Shown here: positions 13,101 through 23,171 of the stretch, one piece after another
How the letters are laid out: every line of letters starts with the position of its first letter
How positions within the stretch are numbered: position 1 is the stretch's first letter
Assembly (NCBI GenBank): GCA_002685255.1
Contig: NYWU01000034.1
Coordinates: 1 to 64,000, forward strand
Origin: Idiomarinaceae bacterium
GTDB lineage: Bacteria; Pseudomonadota; Gammaproteobacteria; Enterobacterales; Alteromonadaceae
Direction: 5' to 3'
DNA: 64,000 nucleotides
The notes under the pieces: generated by a model
The model's input: only the letters and a program-made list of their open reading frames with translations
Databases searched by the model: none
Told to the model about the DNA's origin: nothing
Translations under genes and position numbers: made by a program

Positions 13101-13174
13101 TCAAGCTCACCAATATATGCCTGATACAACGACGGCAGTGCGCGCTTGGCGTCTAACTTAGGGAGTTGTGTCAT
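10139..13174 (-). CDS. ydiJ: FAD/FeS D-2-hydroxyglutarate dehydrogenase, YdiJ type
   Basis: A 1011-residue fusion enzyme. Residues ~50-280 are a PCMH-type FAD-binding domain (SPRGGGTGTNGQS). Residues ~300-545 are the FAD-oxidase C domain (ending FNQFNPGKIATP). Next come an iron-sulfur region with CNGNGLCF and the ferredoxin motif CLACKACTNQCPVSVDVP, and a heterodisulfide-reductase-like CCG end (AGCCGMAGTFGHE). E. coli YdiJ (1018 aa) and its relatives oxidise D-2-hydroxyglutarate to 2-oxoglutarate, passing electrons to the respiratory chain. The ppsA gene ends 17 bp upstream on the same strand, so co-transcription is likely. Confidence 0.9.
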   Translation of the reverse strand: MTQLPKLDAKRALPSLYQAYIGELEQSDFSGEIDVTFSGRLIAATDNSVYQQLPQAVLYPVNEADIQTILKLAAQDEFHSVTFSPRGGGTGTNGQSLTPGIVVDLSRHMNRVLEVNADEGWVRVQTGVVKDQLNDALRPHGYFFAPDLSTSNRATLGGMINTDASGQGSLVYGKTSDHILSLRTVLQGGELLASEPVDLQQAQTYSEVDSRVGRLYKQALNTCVGMREAIEAKFPPLNRFLTGYDLKHTFDAEHNTLDLSRLIAGSEGTLGFVTEAKLNITPIPKYRTLINVKYSDFQAALNNSPFLVEAEATSVETIDSNVLNLAREDIIWHSVSPLLEEVEGQVMNGINMVEFAATDQAENQRKIDALCKRLDKLIKAKDNKGVIGYQICDDLESIQTIYAMRKKAVGLLGATKGARKPVAFAEDTAVPPEQLAAFIMEFRDILDDASLHYGMFGHADAGVLHVRPALDLTNPDDEVILREISDKVAALTARYGGLMWGEHGKGYRSEYAPKFFGEELYEELQKVKAAADPFNQFNPGKIATPLNSEAQLVSVDAQKRGYFDRQIPIETRDYYDNAMSCNGNGLCFNYDTKAAMCPSYKVTRDRRMSPKGRASLMREWLRLTAEQNYRADKQPGDEVSWFEKWRNRNDSTDDYSHEVKASMDKCLACKACTNQCPVSVDVPTFKAEFLQHYYSRYPRPIKDHLVRSVESTAKIGAKYPKFSNAIIKNPLSNFFLKQVVGYVDTPAFSVPNLVKRWQASEFRVAEPSELAQLPVEQQQQLVAIVQDPFTSFYEAEIVHSFAQLAARLGYQPVLIPFVGQGKAQHVKGFLSEFKQTAERVYEYLAPLFDTEIERVGVDSSTALVFRDEYHHVLGDKAEALNVQTVIEWLQGKAEKLELESSHRRYGLLLHCTEQSFIPESAKHWQALFTSVGLQLDIVQAGCCGMAGTFGHERSNLKESIALYQMDWAEAVKQYGTSGITATGFSCRSQVKRLEGKRVRHPLEVILSYLNH

Positions 13175-13191
13175 AACGTTTTATAGTCCTC

Positions 13192-15558
13192 TTACAGTTG
13201 TTCTGATAAGTACATCCAAGTTTCAATAACAGTGTCAGGGTTAAGCGAAACCGAATCAATTCCCTGCTCGACTAACCATTGAGCAAAGTCAGGATGATCT
13301 GACGGACCTTGACCACATATACCGACGTACTTACCACGTGCTTTAGCCGCTTTAATGGCCATTTCAAGCAATGCTTTAACAGCGTCGTTGCGCTCATCAA
13401 ATAAGTGCGCGATTAAGCCCGAGTCGCGATCCAGTCCCAACGTTAGCTGGGTTAAATCATTCGAACCAATTGAGAAGCCATCGAACATATCAAGGAATTT
13501 ATCGGCCAATAGTGCGTTTGATGGTAGTTCACACATCATGATCACACGCAAGCCGTTCTCACCTTGTTTCAGTCCCTGCTCTTCAAGCAAATCGATAACT
13601 TGGCGACCTTCCTCTAACGTACGTACGAAAGGAATCATGATTTCGATGTTGCTTAGACCCATTTCATTGCGTACACGCTTAATCGCTTCGCATTCGAGTG
13701 CAAAGCAATCGCGGAATTCCTCTGAGATATAGCGTGATGCGCCACGGAAACCGAGCATCGGGTTTTCTTCATCCGGCTCGTATTGACTACCGCCCACTAA
13801 GTTTGCGTATTCATTCGACTTGAAGTCTGACATACGAACAATAACGCGCTCCGGTGCAAACGCCGCGGCTAAGGTTGAGATCCCTTCAGCAAGACGCGCT
13901 ACATAATATTCACGAGGTGATTCATAACCGGCGATCATGGTGCTGATCGTTGCTTTCAACGCATCTGGTTGATCGTCAAAGTTAAGTAATGCCTTGGGAT
14001 GCACCCCAATCATGCGATTAATAATAAACTCAAGGCGTGCAAGACCTACACCCGCATGCGGTAAACCAGCAAAGTCAAAAGCACGGTCCGGGTTACCAAC
14101 ATTCATCATAATCTTTAATGGTAAATCCGGCATTGCATCAACGCGCGACTCAGTGACTTCAAAGTCAAGCTCGCCTTCGTAGATGTACCCGGTATCACCC
14201 TCTGCACATGACACGGTAACCGCTTGGCCATTGCTAATCAGCTGAGTTGCATTACCACAGCCTACAACCGCTGGAATGCCTAACTCGCGAGCGATGATAG
14301 CCGCGTGGCATGTACGACCACCGCGGTTGGTCACGATAGCCGCCGCGCGCTTCATAATAGGCTCCCAATCCGGATCGGTCATATCAGTAACCAGCACATC
14401 ACCAGGTTGGACTTTGTCCATCTCGTCAATGCTATCCAATACGCGTGCCACACCTTTACCGATGCGCTGACCAATCGCACGACCTTCACAGACCACCGCA
14501 CTGGTGTCTTGTAGTGCAAAGCGTTCGATCGCTTGCCCTTTTTGGTTGGACTGCACCGTCTCCGGACGTGCTTGTACGATATATAACTTGCCATCGATAC
14601 CGTCTTTAGCCCACTCGATGTCCATCGGACGACCGTAGTGTTTCTCGATGATTAACGCTTGGCGAGACAGTTCTTCTGCTTCTGCATCGGTAATCGAAAA
14701 GGTTTGGCTTTTAGCGGGATCGATATCCTCGATCAATGTCTGCTTACCATGTGCACGGTCTTCAGAGAACACCATTTGGATTTTCTTACTACCCAAATTA
14801 CGGCGCAACACCGCTGGACGGCCCGCATTAAGCGTCGGCTTGTGCACATAAAATTCGTCTGGGTTAACTGCACCTTGAACGACCATCTCGCCCAAGCCAT
14901 ACGATGAGGTGACGAACACGACTTGGTCAAAGCCGGATTCAGTATCGATCGTGAACATGACGCCCGACGATGCAATGTCACTTCGCACCATGCGCTGTAC
15001 ACCAGCGGACAGCGCCACGCCTCGGTGGTCGTAACCTTGGTGCACGCGATATGAAATCGCACGGTCATTAAATAACGAAGCGAATACGTGTTTAATGGCT
15101 TCCATCACGGCATCGAGGCCGCGGACGTTTAAGAAAGTTTCCTGTTGACCCGCAAACGAGGCATCGGGCATATCTTCTGCCGTCGCCGAGCTACGTACAG
15201 CAAAGCTGAATCCATCGTTGTCTTCACTGAGTTGGCTAAAGGCTTGTTTGATATCGGTTTCGAAGGCGGGCTGGAAAGGCGTGTCGATAATCCACTGACG
15301 AATGGTGCGGCCCGCTTCAGTTAATTTATTAACGTCATTTACGTCGAGGCCGTCGAGCAATTCATATATTTTGTCATTTAGACCACTTTGCTCAAGAAAC
15401 TGGTTATATGCATCTGCTGTCGTCGCAAAGCCGCCGGGGACTTCAACCCCTGCACCCGCGAGGTTACTGATCATTTCACCCAGTGAGGCGTTCTTACCCC
15501 CCACTCTGTTGACATCTTGCATTCCTAGTTGCTGATACCACAGTACGTTTTCTTGCAC
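13192..15558 (-). CDS. ppsA: Phosphoenolpyruvate synthase PpsA
   Basis: A 788-residue enzyme converting pyruvate + ATP to PEP + AMP + Pi for gluconeogenesis. Residues ~1-340 form the ATP-grasp domain ([32 protein letters not shown]). The swivelling phosphohistidine domain carries H418 in [16 protein letters not shown], and the PEP/pyruvate barrel holds [11 protein letters not shown] and [18 protein letters not shown]416, two residues before the catalytic His, is the predicted target of PpsR. The divergent ppsR gene starts 129 bp away, so both probably share a regulatory region. Confidence 0.96.
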   Translation of the reverse strand: MQENVLWYQQLGMQDVNRVGGKNASLGEMISNLAGAGVEVPGGFATTADAYNQFLEQSGLNDKIYELLDGLDVNDVNKLTEAGRTIRQWIIDTPFQPAFETDIKQAFSQLSEDNDGFSFAVRSSATAEDMPDASFAGQQETFLNVRGLDAVMEAIKHVFASLFNDRAISYRVHQGYDHRGVALSAGVQRMVRSDIASSGVMFTIDTESGFDQVVFVTSSYGLGEMVVQGAVNPDEFYVHKPTLNAGRPAVLRRNLGSKKIQMVFSEDRAHGKQTLIEDIDPAKSQTFSITDAEAEELSRQALIIEKHYGRPMDIEWAKDGIDGKLYIVQARPETVQSNQKGQAIERFALQDTSAVVCEGRAIGQRIGKGVARVLDSIDEMDKVQPGDVLVTDMTDPDWEPIMKRAAAIVTNRGGRTCHAAIIARELGIPAVVGCGNATQLISNGQAVTVSCAEGDTGYIYEGELDFEVTESRVDAMPDLPLKIMMNVGNPDRAFDFAGLPHAGVGLARLEFIINRMIGVHPKALLNFDDQPDALKATISTMIAGYESPREYYVARLAEGISTLAAAFAPERVIVRMSDFKSNEYANLVGGSQYEPDEENPMLGFRGASRYISEEFRDCFALECEAIKRVRNEMGLSNIEIMIPFVRTLEEGRQVIDLLEEQGLKQGENGLRVIMMCELPSNALLADKFLDMFDGFSIGSNDLTQLTLGLDRDSGLIAHLFDERNDAVKALLEMAIKAAKARGKYVGICGQGPSDHPDFAQWLVEQGIDSVSLNPDTVIETWMYLSEQL

Positions 15559-15640
15559 GTCTTTTTCCTCGATTTAATCCGATGGGAGGTATGATGTGGC
15601 CCACATTTTACACATACTTAGCCAACAAGTTAATATCCGA

Positions 15641-15670
15641 TTTACAAAGCTTTCGATTTTTATCTATAGA
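15641..15670 (+). promoter_or_regulatory. Candidate sigma-70 promoter for ppsR
   Basis: TTTACA at 15641-15646 and TATAGA at 15665-15670 are separated by 18 bp in the ppsA-ppsR divergent gap; the ppsR ATG follows 17 bp later, preceded by AAGGAAT. Identified by eye. Confidence 0.4.
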
Positions 15671-15687
15671 ATAAGGAATAAACGGTC

Positions 15688-16497
15688 ATGAGAACCGCAT
15701 TTTACGTCTCTGATGGGACCGCACTCACTGCAGAGGCGTTTGGTCATGCATTGCTTTCGATGTTTCCCACTGAATTTAGGCATAAGACACTCCCCTTTAT
15801 TGATACCCAGGCTAAAGCAGAGATGGCCTGCAAACAAATTCAACGTGCCGCCGAGGACGATGGCGAGCCACCGCTTATCTTTCACACGTTTGTCAATGTA
15901 AAACTCAAGCAACGCATTACCCAATGCGGCGGCATTAGTTATGATTTTCTCGATAACTTTGTCGGCCAAGTCGAGCACGAACTGGGGATCAAAGCAAAGC
16001 CTAAGACTCACCGTACTCATGGCGTACACAAGGACTACAACTTTCGTGTTGAAGCGATTAATTACGCCCTCGATAACGACGATGGCAAAAAGTTGAACCA
16101 GTTGGCTCAGGCTGATTTGATTCTTGTTGGCGTATCACGTACGGGTAAGACACCAACGAGTCTCTACCTAGCCATGCAATATGGCATCAAAGTAGCGAAC
16201 TACCCGATCACCGAGGACGATGACTTTGAACGACTTAGTCTTCCCCATGAATTAAAAATGCAGCGTCACAAGTTATTCGGACTCACGCTCGATTCGCAAC
16301 GTTTACATGAGATTCGCAGTCAGCGCCGCGAGGGAAGCCAGTATGCATCGATGCAGCAATGTCGCTTCGAGTTGTCGGAAGTCGAAAAATTATATCGCAA
16401 AGAAGCCATTCCTTTCATTAATTCGACACGTTTCTCAGTTGAAGAAATCGCCGCCAAGATACTTGCGCAAACGAATCTTCAACGCCGTCGTTACTAG
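15688..16497 (+). CDS. ppsR: PEP synthase regulatory protein PpsR (kinase/pyrophosphorylase)
   Basis: A 269-residue DUF299-family bifunctional enzyme. It inactivates PEP synthase by ADP-dependent phosphorylation of the threonine next to its catalytic histidine and reactivates it by Pi-dependent dephosphorylation. The P-loop GVSRTGKT is at residues 148-155, and [16 protein letters not shown] near the N-terminus is typical. Length equals the usual 270-277 aa. The gene is divergent from ppsA, its expected substrate, the standard pairing in gammaproteobacteria. Confidence 0.94.
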   Translation: MRTAFYVSDGTALTAEAFGHALLSMFPTEFRHKTLPFIDTQAKAEMACKQIQRAAEDDGEPPLIFHTFVNVKLKQRITQCGGISYDFLDNFVGQVEHELGIKAKPKTHRTHGVHKDYNFRVEAINYALDNDDGKKLNQLAQADLILVGVSRTGKTPTSLYLAMQYGIKVANYPITEDDDFERLSLPHELKMQRHKLFGLTLDSQRLHEIRSQRREGSQYASMQQCRFELSEVEKLYRKEAIPFINSTRFSVEEIAAKILAQTNLQRRRY

Positions 16498-16521
16498 CCC
16501 GTTATTCTTCAGAACAAACAA

Positions 16522-16547
16522 AAACGGCGACCTCTTGGTCGCCGTTT
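16522..16547. terminator. Bidirectional rho-independent terminator after ppsR
   Basis: An 11-bp perfect stem (AAACGGCGACC at 16522-16532, GGTCGCCGTTT at 16537-16547) with loop TCTT, flanked by A on the left and T on the right, lies between the convergent ppsR and DUF1338 genes. Confidence 0.8.
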
Positions 16548-16566
16548 AATACTACTAACGCTGAGT

Positions 16567-17364
16567 TTAACTGGCGTTAGTGCTTTCAAAAATCTTATCC
16601 GCAGATGCCGCAACGAAGCCTGAGTACAACTTGCCCGGCTCAATTTCGTAGCGTTTAGCGAACTCATAAAAGCACGAAGGAATTTCTACTGTCTTATCAC
16701 TGAACTCAACCGGATGGTGATTAGCCATGGTTGAAGACTGTTCAAGATAAACCTCAGGTGAGCCCTTGATTTCGCCACCCGAAGTATTCAGTTTGAAGCC
16801 GTTATCTTTGAGCGTTTGGTTAACTTCTTCAAGATCGGTATAACCCGGTAATTGGTTAACGCTGACAGTGAAGTGGTTAGCGCAGAAGCCGAATGCAGCC
16901 ATCCACGCCGCGTACTCGCTTTCTTCTAATAACGCTTGATAATCCGAATGACTGACTTGCCAATGCGTTCCCGAGTACAAGAAGTCGTCTTTTTTGACAT
17001 CCTCTGGATTAATATGGCTCACCATTTCCTTAACCTTAGCCTGCAAGCTATCACTAAACTCCTCAGTCATTAGCTCGCTAATAAAGACCTTAGGCAAGGT
17101 TGGATCTTCATGCTCAAAGTGCTTCGCACGAAGCTTTTTAGCTTCAAAGTGATAGTCACCACCTTCTTTATAGCCTAAATCTAAAAAATGTTGCGCGAGC
17201 GCTTCAAGACGTACCGGAGCAATATCAAACGTTCGGAAAGCAACGTGATCATTTACAATCGGATGCCCTTTTCCTAACACCTCGTGCACCTTGGGTGCCG
17301 AAGGCGTGCGGGAAATATAATCTTGCCAAAGACGTTCAAACAGCTGCTCGACATGTTGAGACAT
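16567..17364 (-). CDS. DUF1338 (2-oxoadipate dioxygenase/decarboxylase superfamily) protein
   Basis: A 265-residue single-domain VOC-fold protein. Candidate Fe(II) ligands are H40 (NDHVAFRTF), H164 (ANHFTVSV) and E234 (CFYEFAKRY), the pattern of the DUF1338 family. A long member of the family, HglS of Pseudomonas putida, converts 2-oxoadipate to D-2-hydroxyglutarate in lysine breakdown; this short form may have a different substrate. The call to the family is firm, the reaction is inferred. It is interesting that a YdiJ-type D-2-hydroxyglutarate dehydrogenase lies 3.4 kb away. The gene ends at a shared terminator with ppsR and follows the DAHP synthase gene by 46 bp on the same strand. Confidence 0.82.
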   Translation of the reverse strand: MSQHVEQLFERLWQDYISRTPSAPKVHEVLGKGHPIVNDHVAFRTFDIAPVRLEALAQHFLDLGYKEGGDYHFEAKKLRAKHFEHEDPTLPKVFISELMTEEFSDSLQAKVKEMVSHINPEDVKKDDFLYSGTHWQVSHSDYQALLEESEYAAWMAAFGFCANHFTVSVNQLPGYTDLEEVNQTLKDNGFKLNTSGGEIKGSPEVYLEQSSTMANHHPVEFSDKTVEIPSCFYEFAKRYEIEPGKLYSGFVAASADKIFESTNAS

Positions 17365-17410
17365 GAAATTTAATCCTTTTAACGTAAAAGTTACTCAAAA
17401 AAGTGGCGAA

Positions 17411-18769
17411 TTAACCGTGCCCATTGCGTGCGGCCCCAAGTGACTCAGCGACCAAAAAGGCAAGTTCTAGCACTTGGTCGGCGTTCAGCCTTGGGTCGCA
17501 CTGAGTGCGGTAGCGGCTGGATAAATCAGCTTCGCTAATTTGGTACGCACCACCTGTACATTCTGTCACATCCTCGCCAGTCATCTCCAGATGGATACCA
17601 CCTGCATAGCTCCCCTCTGCTTGATGTACCGCAAAGAATTGACGTAATTCTTTATGTATGGCGTCAAAGTTACGTGTTTTCAACCCACCATCTGCTTTTG
17701 TCGTATTGCCATGCATTGGATCACTCGACCACACCACATTGCGACCTTCTTGCTGCACACGTCGAACCAGACGCGGAAGGTTGTCGGCTAAATTGTCGGC
17801 ACCCATACGTGAAATGAGCGTTAGACGGCCTGCCTCATTATCAGGATTGACCGCGTCAATTAACCGAATCAGCTCGTCAGGATCCATGGTCGGTCCCACT
17901 TTGACGCCAATTGGGTTATGAATACCACGCATGAATTCAACGTGCGCGTGATCCAGTTGGCGTGTGCGTTCTCCAATCCAGATCATGTGTGCCGAACAGT
18001 CGTATGGTAAGCCGGTTAACGTGTCGGTTCGTGTCAAAGCTTGTTCATACGGGAGTAATAATGCCTCGTGAGAGGTGAACAGCTGAGTTTCATGTAAGGT
18101 GGCATTGTTTTCAGCATTGATGCCCAACACTTCCATAAATTTAAGTGCTGACTGAATTTGCTCGGCAATCTCTTGGTAGCGTTCTTTCAGTGGGTTAGCA
18201 GCCAAAAAGCCAAGGTTCCACTTATGCACCTTATGCAAATTAGCGAGGCCACCTTGAGCAAAGGCGCGCAAAAGGTTAAGCGTTGCTGCAGAGTGATGGT
18301 AAGCCTTCAACATGCGCTCAGGATCGGGCGTGCGCGCCGCGTCAGTAAATGCCATATCATTTATGATGTCACCGCGATAACTCGGTAAGCTCACACCATT
18401 GATTGTCTCCAGATCACTTGAGCGTGGTTTTGCATACTGCCCCGCCATTCGCGCGACCTTAGTCACTGGACACGAGCCTGCAAAGGTCATCACGATGGCC
18501 ATCTGCAAAATAACTTTGAACGTATCGCGAATCTTGGGCGCATTGAAGTCTGCAAACGATTCAGCGCAGTCTCCGCCCTGCAATAAAAAGCCCTCGCCAT
18601 GGCAGACATCCGTCAACTGACTACGTAACGCGCGTATCTCTTCTGCAAACACTAACGGCGGAAATTGACTCAGTTGTGACTCAACCTGTTGTAAGTGTTC
18701 TTTGTTTGGGTATTGCGGTTGTTGCTTGATGGGTTTATCACGCCAACTACGTGCACTCCACTGGCTCAT
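17411..18769 (-). CDS. 3-deoxy-7-phosphoheptulonate (DAHP) synthase, class II
   Basis: A 452-residue class II (plant-like) DAHP synthase, catalysing PEP + erythrose 4-phosphate to DAHP, the first shikimate step. Class II marks are the N-terminal [18 protein letters not shown], the metal cysteine in [39 protein letters not shown] and [12 protein letters not shown]. It is unrelated in sequence to E. coli AroF/G/H. Length fits the usual 445-470 aa. No regulatory domain is visible. Whether it is the only DAHP synthase of the cell cannot be told from this window; aroA and a HisC-type aminotransferase for later steps lie at 57.8-60.3 kb. Confidence 0.94.
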   Translation of the reverse strand: MSQWSARSWRDKPIKQQPQYPNKEHLQQVESQLSQFPPLVFAEEIRALRSQLTDVCHGEGFLLQGGDCAESFADFNAPKIRDTFKVILQMAIVMTFAGSCPVTKVARMAGQYAKPRSSDLETINGVSLPSYRGDIINDMAFTDAARTPDPERMLKAYHHSAATLNLLRAFAQGGLANLHKVHKWNLGFLAANPLKERYQEIAEQIQSALKFMEVLGINAENNATLHETQLFTSHEALLLPYEQALTRTDTLTGLPYDCSAHMIWIGERTRQLDHAHVEFMRGIHNPIGVKVGPTMDPDELIRLIDAVNPDNEAGRLTLISRMGADNLADNLPRLVRRVQQEGRNVVWSSDPMHGNTTKADGGLKTRNFDAIHKELRQFFAVHQAEGSYAGGIHLEMTGEDVTECTGGAYQISEADLSSRYRTQCDPRLNADQVLELAFLVAESLGAARNGHG

Positions 18770-18864
18770 AACATCCTATCCAGTTGTGGTTATCGAAACC
18801 ACCAATCTAGCGAGGTCAGGCGTGAAAAGCAATGCCCAACCCCGCGTGAATGCTAAGTTTTTAT

Positions 18865-19740
18865 TCAAATTCTGCGTAATGCTTCAATTCGCTCACTCAA
18901 TGGTGGGTGAGACATAAACAAACGACTTAAACCACTACGTTTACCATTAATACCAAAAGCCAGCATTGAACCTTTTAATTCGGGTTCCTGACCCCGCTGC
19001 AAACGCTCGAGTGCAGCTATCATTTTTTGCTTACCGACCAACTGAGCCGAGCCCGCATCAGCACGGAATTCACGTTTGCGTGAAAACCACATCACGATGA
19101 TGCTGGCTAAAATACCAAATACGATCTCTAGCACCATAACGATGCCAAAATACGCCAGCGTTCCAAGCCCGCCACCCTGCTGATTATTGCCACGGGTTGT
19201 GTTATCGATCGCACTTGCAATAATGCGAGCAAAGAACATCACAAACGTATTCACTACGCCCTGAATCAGCGTCAATGTCACCATGTCACCGTTAGCAATG
19301 TGACTCACCTCATGCGCCAACACCGCCTCGATCTCATCTTGGTTCATCTGTTCAAGCAACCCCGTACTGACCGCTACAAGTGAATTTGATTTGCTACGAC
19401 CGGTGGCGAATGCATTAGGCGCATGAGACGGAAAAATAGCGACTTGAGGCATTGGAATACCCGCTTTTTGAGTCTGTTGCTTGACCGTTTCAACCAACCA
19501 ACGTTCAACCGGTGTCCGCGGTTGCTCAATAACTTGCGCGCCTGTCGCCCGAACCGCCATCCAACGCGAGATAAAAAGCGATACGAAGGCGCCACCAAAA
19601 CCAAACAGGCCACATAGTATTAAAAGCCCTAGCGGGTTTTGCACGGTGAGACCCGTGTTTGCGCTTATAATATTAAAAACGAAACTAACGACCACTAAGA
19701 TGGCTATATTGGTCATTAAAAACAGTAAGATGCGTTGCAT
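18865..19740 (-). CDS. htpX: Membrane zinc protease HtpX
   Basis: A 291-residue M48B metalloprotease of the inner membrane that degrades misfolded membrane proteins alongside FtsH. Two hydrophobic helices lie at residues ~4-25 and ~35-55. The catalytic site is HEVSH in [13 protein letters not shown], followed by two further membrane segments and the third ligand in FRADAGSA. The ATG at 19740 is chosen over one at 19746 because GAGGG sits 7 bp before it. In E. coli htpX is CpxR-regulated; no Cpx box was identified here. Confidence 0.95.
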   Translation of the reverse strand: MQRILLFLMTNIAILVVVSFVFNIISANTGLTVQNPLGLLILCGLFGFGGAFVSLFISRWMAVRATGAQVIEQPRTPVERWLVETVKQQTQKAGIPMPQVAIFPSHAPNAFATGRSKSNSLVAVSTGLLEQMNQDEIEAVLAHEVSHIANGDMVTLTLIQGVVNTFVMFFARIIASAIDNTTRGNNQQGGGLGTLAYFGIVMVLEIVFGILASIIVMWFSRKREFRADAGSAQLVGKQKMIAALERLQRGQEPELKGSMLAFGINGKRSGLSRLFMSHPPLSERIEALRRI

Positions 19741-19868
19741 ACACATACCCTCAGTAAGCTAGGACAAATCGGTCTAGATGATATGCTAAATATGGGTGAT
19801 TGGCTTACATTTCTAGTGATGAATACGTAAAATATTTTAATCATTTACGCTGGAATCAGAGCTAACCT

Positions 19869-20579
19869 ATGACACAACACATGAACCTACTACTTTTGAG
19901 CAGTTCTCGCGTTGGAGATACTGACTACCTTGCCCACAATAGAGAATGGATAAAAAACAGCGTTGGCAATGCAACAGTGCTTTTTATTCCCTACGCAGGC
20001 GTAGGAATGACACATAGCCAATACACCGATAAAGTCCGCAATGCGCTTGCCCCCATAGATGTCAGCGTGAAAGGTATTGAGGAGTATGCCGATCCGATCA
20101 CCGCTGTACGTGAGGCCCAAGCAATTGCTGTCGGCGGTGGCAACACCTTTCAGTTATTGAATTTAATTTATCAACACCAGCTGATTGAGCCGCTTCGCGA
20201 TACAGTAAATGCGGGGACTCCTTATGTCGGCTGGAGTGCTGGGTCAAACATCGCCGGTAAGACCATCAAAACCACCAATGATATGCCAATTGTTGAGCCA
20301 CCGAGTTTCGATGCGTTGCGGTTAGTTAATTTACAAATGAATCCACATTACACCGACTATCACCCTCCGGGGTTCAATGGTGAAACACGCGATGACCGTC
20401 TCAATGAGTTCATTGCGTTAAATAACACTGAGACGGTATTGGGTTTGCCAGAGGGTACAGGACTGGAAATACGGGCCGGTGAATGTCACTGGCGAGGAGA
20501 TGCACAGCCCGTGCTGATAGATAGCACAGGCAAACATGTGCAACATGACTTACAGCGTATAAGTCAGTTAATCGGGTAA
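19869..20579 (+). CDS. pepE: Alpha-aspartyl dipeptidase (peptidase E)
   Basis: A 236-residue S51-family serine peptidase that removes N-terminal aspartate from Asp-X dipeptides in the cytoplasm. The nucleophile is S123 in VGWSAGSN, and QMNPHYTDYHPPGFNGETRDDR carries the histidine region. Length fits the family (229 aa in Salmonella). It is divergent from htpX, and its 3' end overlaps the convergent bioD by 12 bp. Confidence 0.93.
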   Translation: MTQHMNLLLLSSSRVGDTDYLAHNREWIKNSVGNATVLFIPYAGVGMTHSQYTDKVRNALAPIDVSVKGIEEYADPITAVREAQAIAVGGGNTFQLLNLIYQHQLIEPLRDTVNAGTPYVGWSAGSNIAGKTIKTTNDMPIVEPPSFDALRLVNLQMNPHYTDYHPPGFNGETRDDRLNEFIALNNTETVLGLPEGTGLEIRAGECHWRGDAQPVLIDSTGKHVQHDLQRISQLIG

Positions 20580-21242
20580 GTGAATTAAATGTCCTAATGC
20601 TGAGTTTTGCCAGTTCGCATCAAAGCTTATTGAGCCGAGATGTGAACTCGCCATACGCTGCTTTAGTGTATCGAGATTCTGTTCAGACCGTGCCATGGGT
20701 TCAACGCTAGGCTGATTAGTTATCCAGCCTGTAATGGGCACTGACGATGAAAATATCGCTTGCTCAGTGAGCATCGCATGATTCAGACAGCCGAGCTTCA
20801 TACCGACGGTTAAAATGACCTCAGCATTAATTGCTTTTACAAACTCAGGCATCATTAATTGATCGGAGAGCGGTAAAAGCCAGCCGCCGGCTCCTTCGAC
20901 AACAATGACATCGGGGTTCAACGCAACAAGTCTCTTAAAGTGCTGAAGCATATCCTCAAGTGAGAATGATACATCAGCTTCTTGTGCCGCGATATGAGGC
21001 GCGATAGCCGGCTCAAATGCAAATGGGTTAGTTAAACCATAATCACAATCCAACGTCATATGACGACGTGCATTGGTCGCATCAGCATTAATCCAGCGCG
21101 TCCCATCCCACTCACAGCCACTCGCGACCGGTTTCATCGCTAAGGTTTTGAGCCCTTTATCTGCGAGGTGTTGCAACACAGACTGTGTTACAACTGTTTT
21201 TCCCACATCTGTATCTGTACCCGTAATAAAATAGACCTTCAT
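20568..21242 (-). CDS. bioD: Dethiobiotin synthetase BioD
   Basis: A 224-residue P-loop enzyme that closes the ureido ring of dethiobiotin from DAPA, CO2 and ATP. The N-terminal GTDTDVGKT (residues ~8-16) is the nucleotide loop, KPVASGC follows near 37, and VVEGAGGWLLPL is the second substrate motif. It is the last gene of the bioBFCD unit, 12 bp after bioC. Confidence 0.95.
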   Translation of the reverse strand: MKVYFITGTDTDVGKTVVTQSVLQHLADKGLKTLAMKPVASGCEWDGTRWINADATNARRHMTLDCDYGLTNPFAFEPAIAPHIAAQEADVSFSLEDMLQHFKRLVALNPDVIVVEGAGGWLLPLSDQLMMPEFVKAINAEVILTVGMKLGCLNHAMLTEQAIFSSSVPITGWITNQPSVEPMARSEQNLDTLKQRMASSHLGSISFDANWQNSALGHLIHLPD

Positions 21243-21254
21243 ATTAACCTTTAA

Positions 21255-22037
21255 TTAATACAGCTTGTTTTTAATTAATGACAATTCAAGTACTTTCCAA
21301 GTCAAAGGAAGTCCTTTTGACGTACGTTTTTGCTCATAGTTGGCCTTAAGTTTATGCCACCGTGTCGGCGTCATTAGCCCACGGCCTTGCTGCGGCGTTT
21401 GACTCGCGCCTACGCCCTTAATATGACGCAGTAAAGTCTCAAAGCGCTCAAAGTAATCGGTGTGGACAATAACCTCACTTGCCACTTGGAAGCCCGCTTG
21501 ACGAAATTTATCTTCCACTTCAGCTTGTGTACGGTAAGTTATCGTGTGCTGTTTATCATCAAACGCTGAATAGGCGTCCACCAATTCAGCGAAGGTGCCC
21601 GTGAGTAAGGTGTTCATCAGCACTTGACCTCCGGACCGAGTGACACGAAACAGCTCATCCGCTACTGCGCTCAACTCGGGACACCATTGCAGTGAAAAAT
21701 TGGCAAACACAGTGTCAAACTGGGCATTTTGAGTCGGAATGTTCTCAGCACTACCCTGCTTATACGCAACGTGCGGAAACAACTTGCTCGCCTGTGCCAG
21801 CATCCCTTTAGCTGGATCAACACCGAGGTACTGCTGACAATGCGCAAGTAGTAATTGCGTTTCTGAACCCGGGCCACACCCCAGATCTAAGCAGTCACCC
21901 AGATTGCTACTATGCGTTCTTTGATATAAACGTCGCGCAAAAAGGTGTTGTGTTTTATTAAATTGCGTATATGTCGTAGCCGCTTTGTCAAAGCGCTTAG
22001 CTACTTGCGTGAGCCATTGTTCAGGTTGCATCGTCAC
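21255..22037 (-). CDS. bioC: Malonyl-ACP O-methyltransferase BioC
   Basis: A 260-residue SAM methyltransferase that caps malonyl-ACP so that pimeloyl-ACP methyl ester can be built by fatty acid synthase. Motif I is LDLGCGPGSET, with VAKRFDKAATTYTQFNKTQ upstream and FDTVFANFSLQWCPE as the post-I region, all typical of BioC. A GTG at 22037, 3 bp after the bioF stop and ~8 bp from AAGGA, is the likely start; an ATG at 22031 is the alternative. No bioH is visible; the pimeloyl ester hydrolase must be elsewhere. Confidence 0.92.
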   Translation of the reverse strand: MTMQPEQWLTQVAKRFDKAATTYTQFNKTQHLFARRLYQRTHSSNLGDCLDLGCGPGSETQLLLAHCQQYLGVDPAKGMLAQASKLFPHVAYKQGSAENIPTQNAQFDTVFANFSLQWCPELSAVADELFRVTRSGGQVLMNTLLTGTFAELVDAYSAFDDKQHTITYRTQAEVEDKFRQAGFQVASEVIVHTDYFERFETLLRHIKGVGASQTPQQGRGLMTPTRWHKLKANYEQKRTSKGLPLTWKVLELSLIKNKLY

Positions 22038-22040
22038 CGG

Positions 22041-23171
22041 TTATGTCCTTTCTGCATTAAGATGATCGAACATCACATCAAGCATCTTTATATCTACCGT
22101 ACTATTGAGGCTGATACGCAGACGTGATGTGCCTGTCGGTACCGTTGGTGGACGCACGACGCTGACGTCAATACCGGCCTCTTTCAGGCGTTTCCCGGTC
22201 GCTATGGCGCAAACTTCATCACCCAGAATAATCGTCTGAATAGCGCTGTCAGAAGTCACTGAGTGATACTGGTATTTCACAATCAGTCCTTTCATTCGAG
22301 CGATTCGTTCATTCAGTGCGTCACGTCTTAACTGCCCTTCACGTCCTCTAACAATATCAATCGATGCGAGTATCGCCGCCACCTGCATCGGTGGCATCGC
22401 GGTCGAATAAATATATTCGCGACAAAACTGACGAATTTCATCGATATCATCACGGCTCCCCACGAGTGCCGCTCCACTTGCTCCCAGGGCTTTCCCAAAA
22501 GTGATGGTACCCAACTTAACCTGCTGATTGAGCTGTCCAAGATAACCCTCGCCGTACTCTCCGATGACACCAATACCATGTGCGTCATCCAGTAACCACT
22601 GAACAGGTGACTGTTCGGCGAATTGCCTACTTTGAGTCAGACCAAGCTCATCGCCATCCATACTGTAGATACTCTCACTGATAAACCAGTCTTGAGTTTG
22701 AGCCTTTGTTGGCCAAGTTAAGTGAGGCACGCGCTTAAATCGAATACCGCTATTTAACATGCCCTCCACCATGGACGCATGTATCAACCGATCAGCATAA
22801 ATGCGTCCACCCTGAGCTTGGCAATGGGCGTGTAGTAAGCAGGTAATGGCGCCATGATTCGCGGCAAACCCTGTATTAAATAGGATCGCATCCTCGAACC
22901 CCAGCCAATCACATAGTGTCTCTTCGAGCTGTTCATGCAGCTGGGTGTAGCCACTTAATAAAGGTGAGCCCGTACTTCCAACACCCCAGTTATCAATCGC
23001 TTGCTGTGCCGCGGCTTTTACCTTCGGATGCTGAGCTAAACCCAAGTAATCATTCGACGATAATTGTGCAGGTGGCGCGCTTGCCGCACGCACCTGCGTT
23101 GTGCGATAGAGGTTTGATTCGCGACGCTGCCTAAGACGCGTCGTAATAAAGTGGCGGTTGTTGTTGCTCAC
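22041..23171 (-). CDS. bioF: 8-amino-7-oxononanoate synthase BioF
   Basis: A ~376-residue PLP enzyme joining pimeloyl-ACP and alanine. Signatures are [14 protein letters not shown], the substrate-binding [34 protein letters not shown], and the PLP lysine in [15 protein letters not shown]. Two starts are possible: ATG 23183 without a ribosome site, and GTG 23171 with GAGG 6 bp upstream, which I prefer. Either way the gene overlaps the end of bioB by ~40-50 bp, implying coupled translation. Confidence 0.93.
   Translation of the reverse strand: MSNNNRHFITTRLRQRRESNLYRTTQVRAASAPPAQLSSNDYLGLAQHPKVKAAAQQAIDNWGVGSTGSPLLSGYTQLHEQLEETLCDWLGFEDAILFNTGFAANHGAITCLLHAHCQAQGGRIYADRLIHASMVEGMLNSGIRFKRVPHLTWPTKAQTQDWFISESIYSMDGDELGLTQSRQFAEQSPVQWLLDDAHGIGVIGEYGEGYLGQLNQQVKLGTITFGKALGASGAALVGSRDDIDEIRQFCREYIYSTAMPPMQVAAILASIDIVRGREGQLRRDALNERIARMKGLIVKYQYHSVTSDSAIQTIILGDEVCAIATGKRLKEAGIDVSVVRPPTVPTGTSRLRISLNSTVDIKMLDVMFDHLNAERT

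Noticed and set aside
14276-15068. Several open frames of 64-111 codons on both strands across ppsA
   Set aside because: Codon shadows of ppsA; PPDK-type motifs in the ppsA frame explain the whole region.
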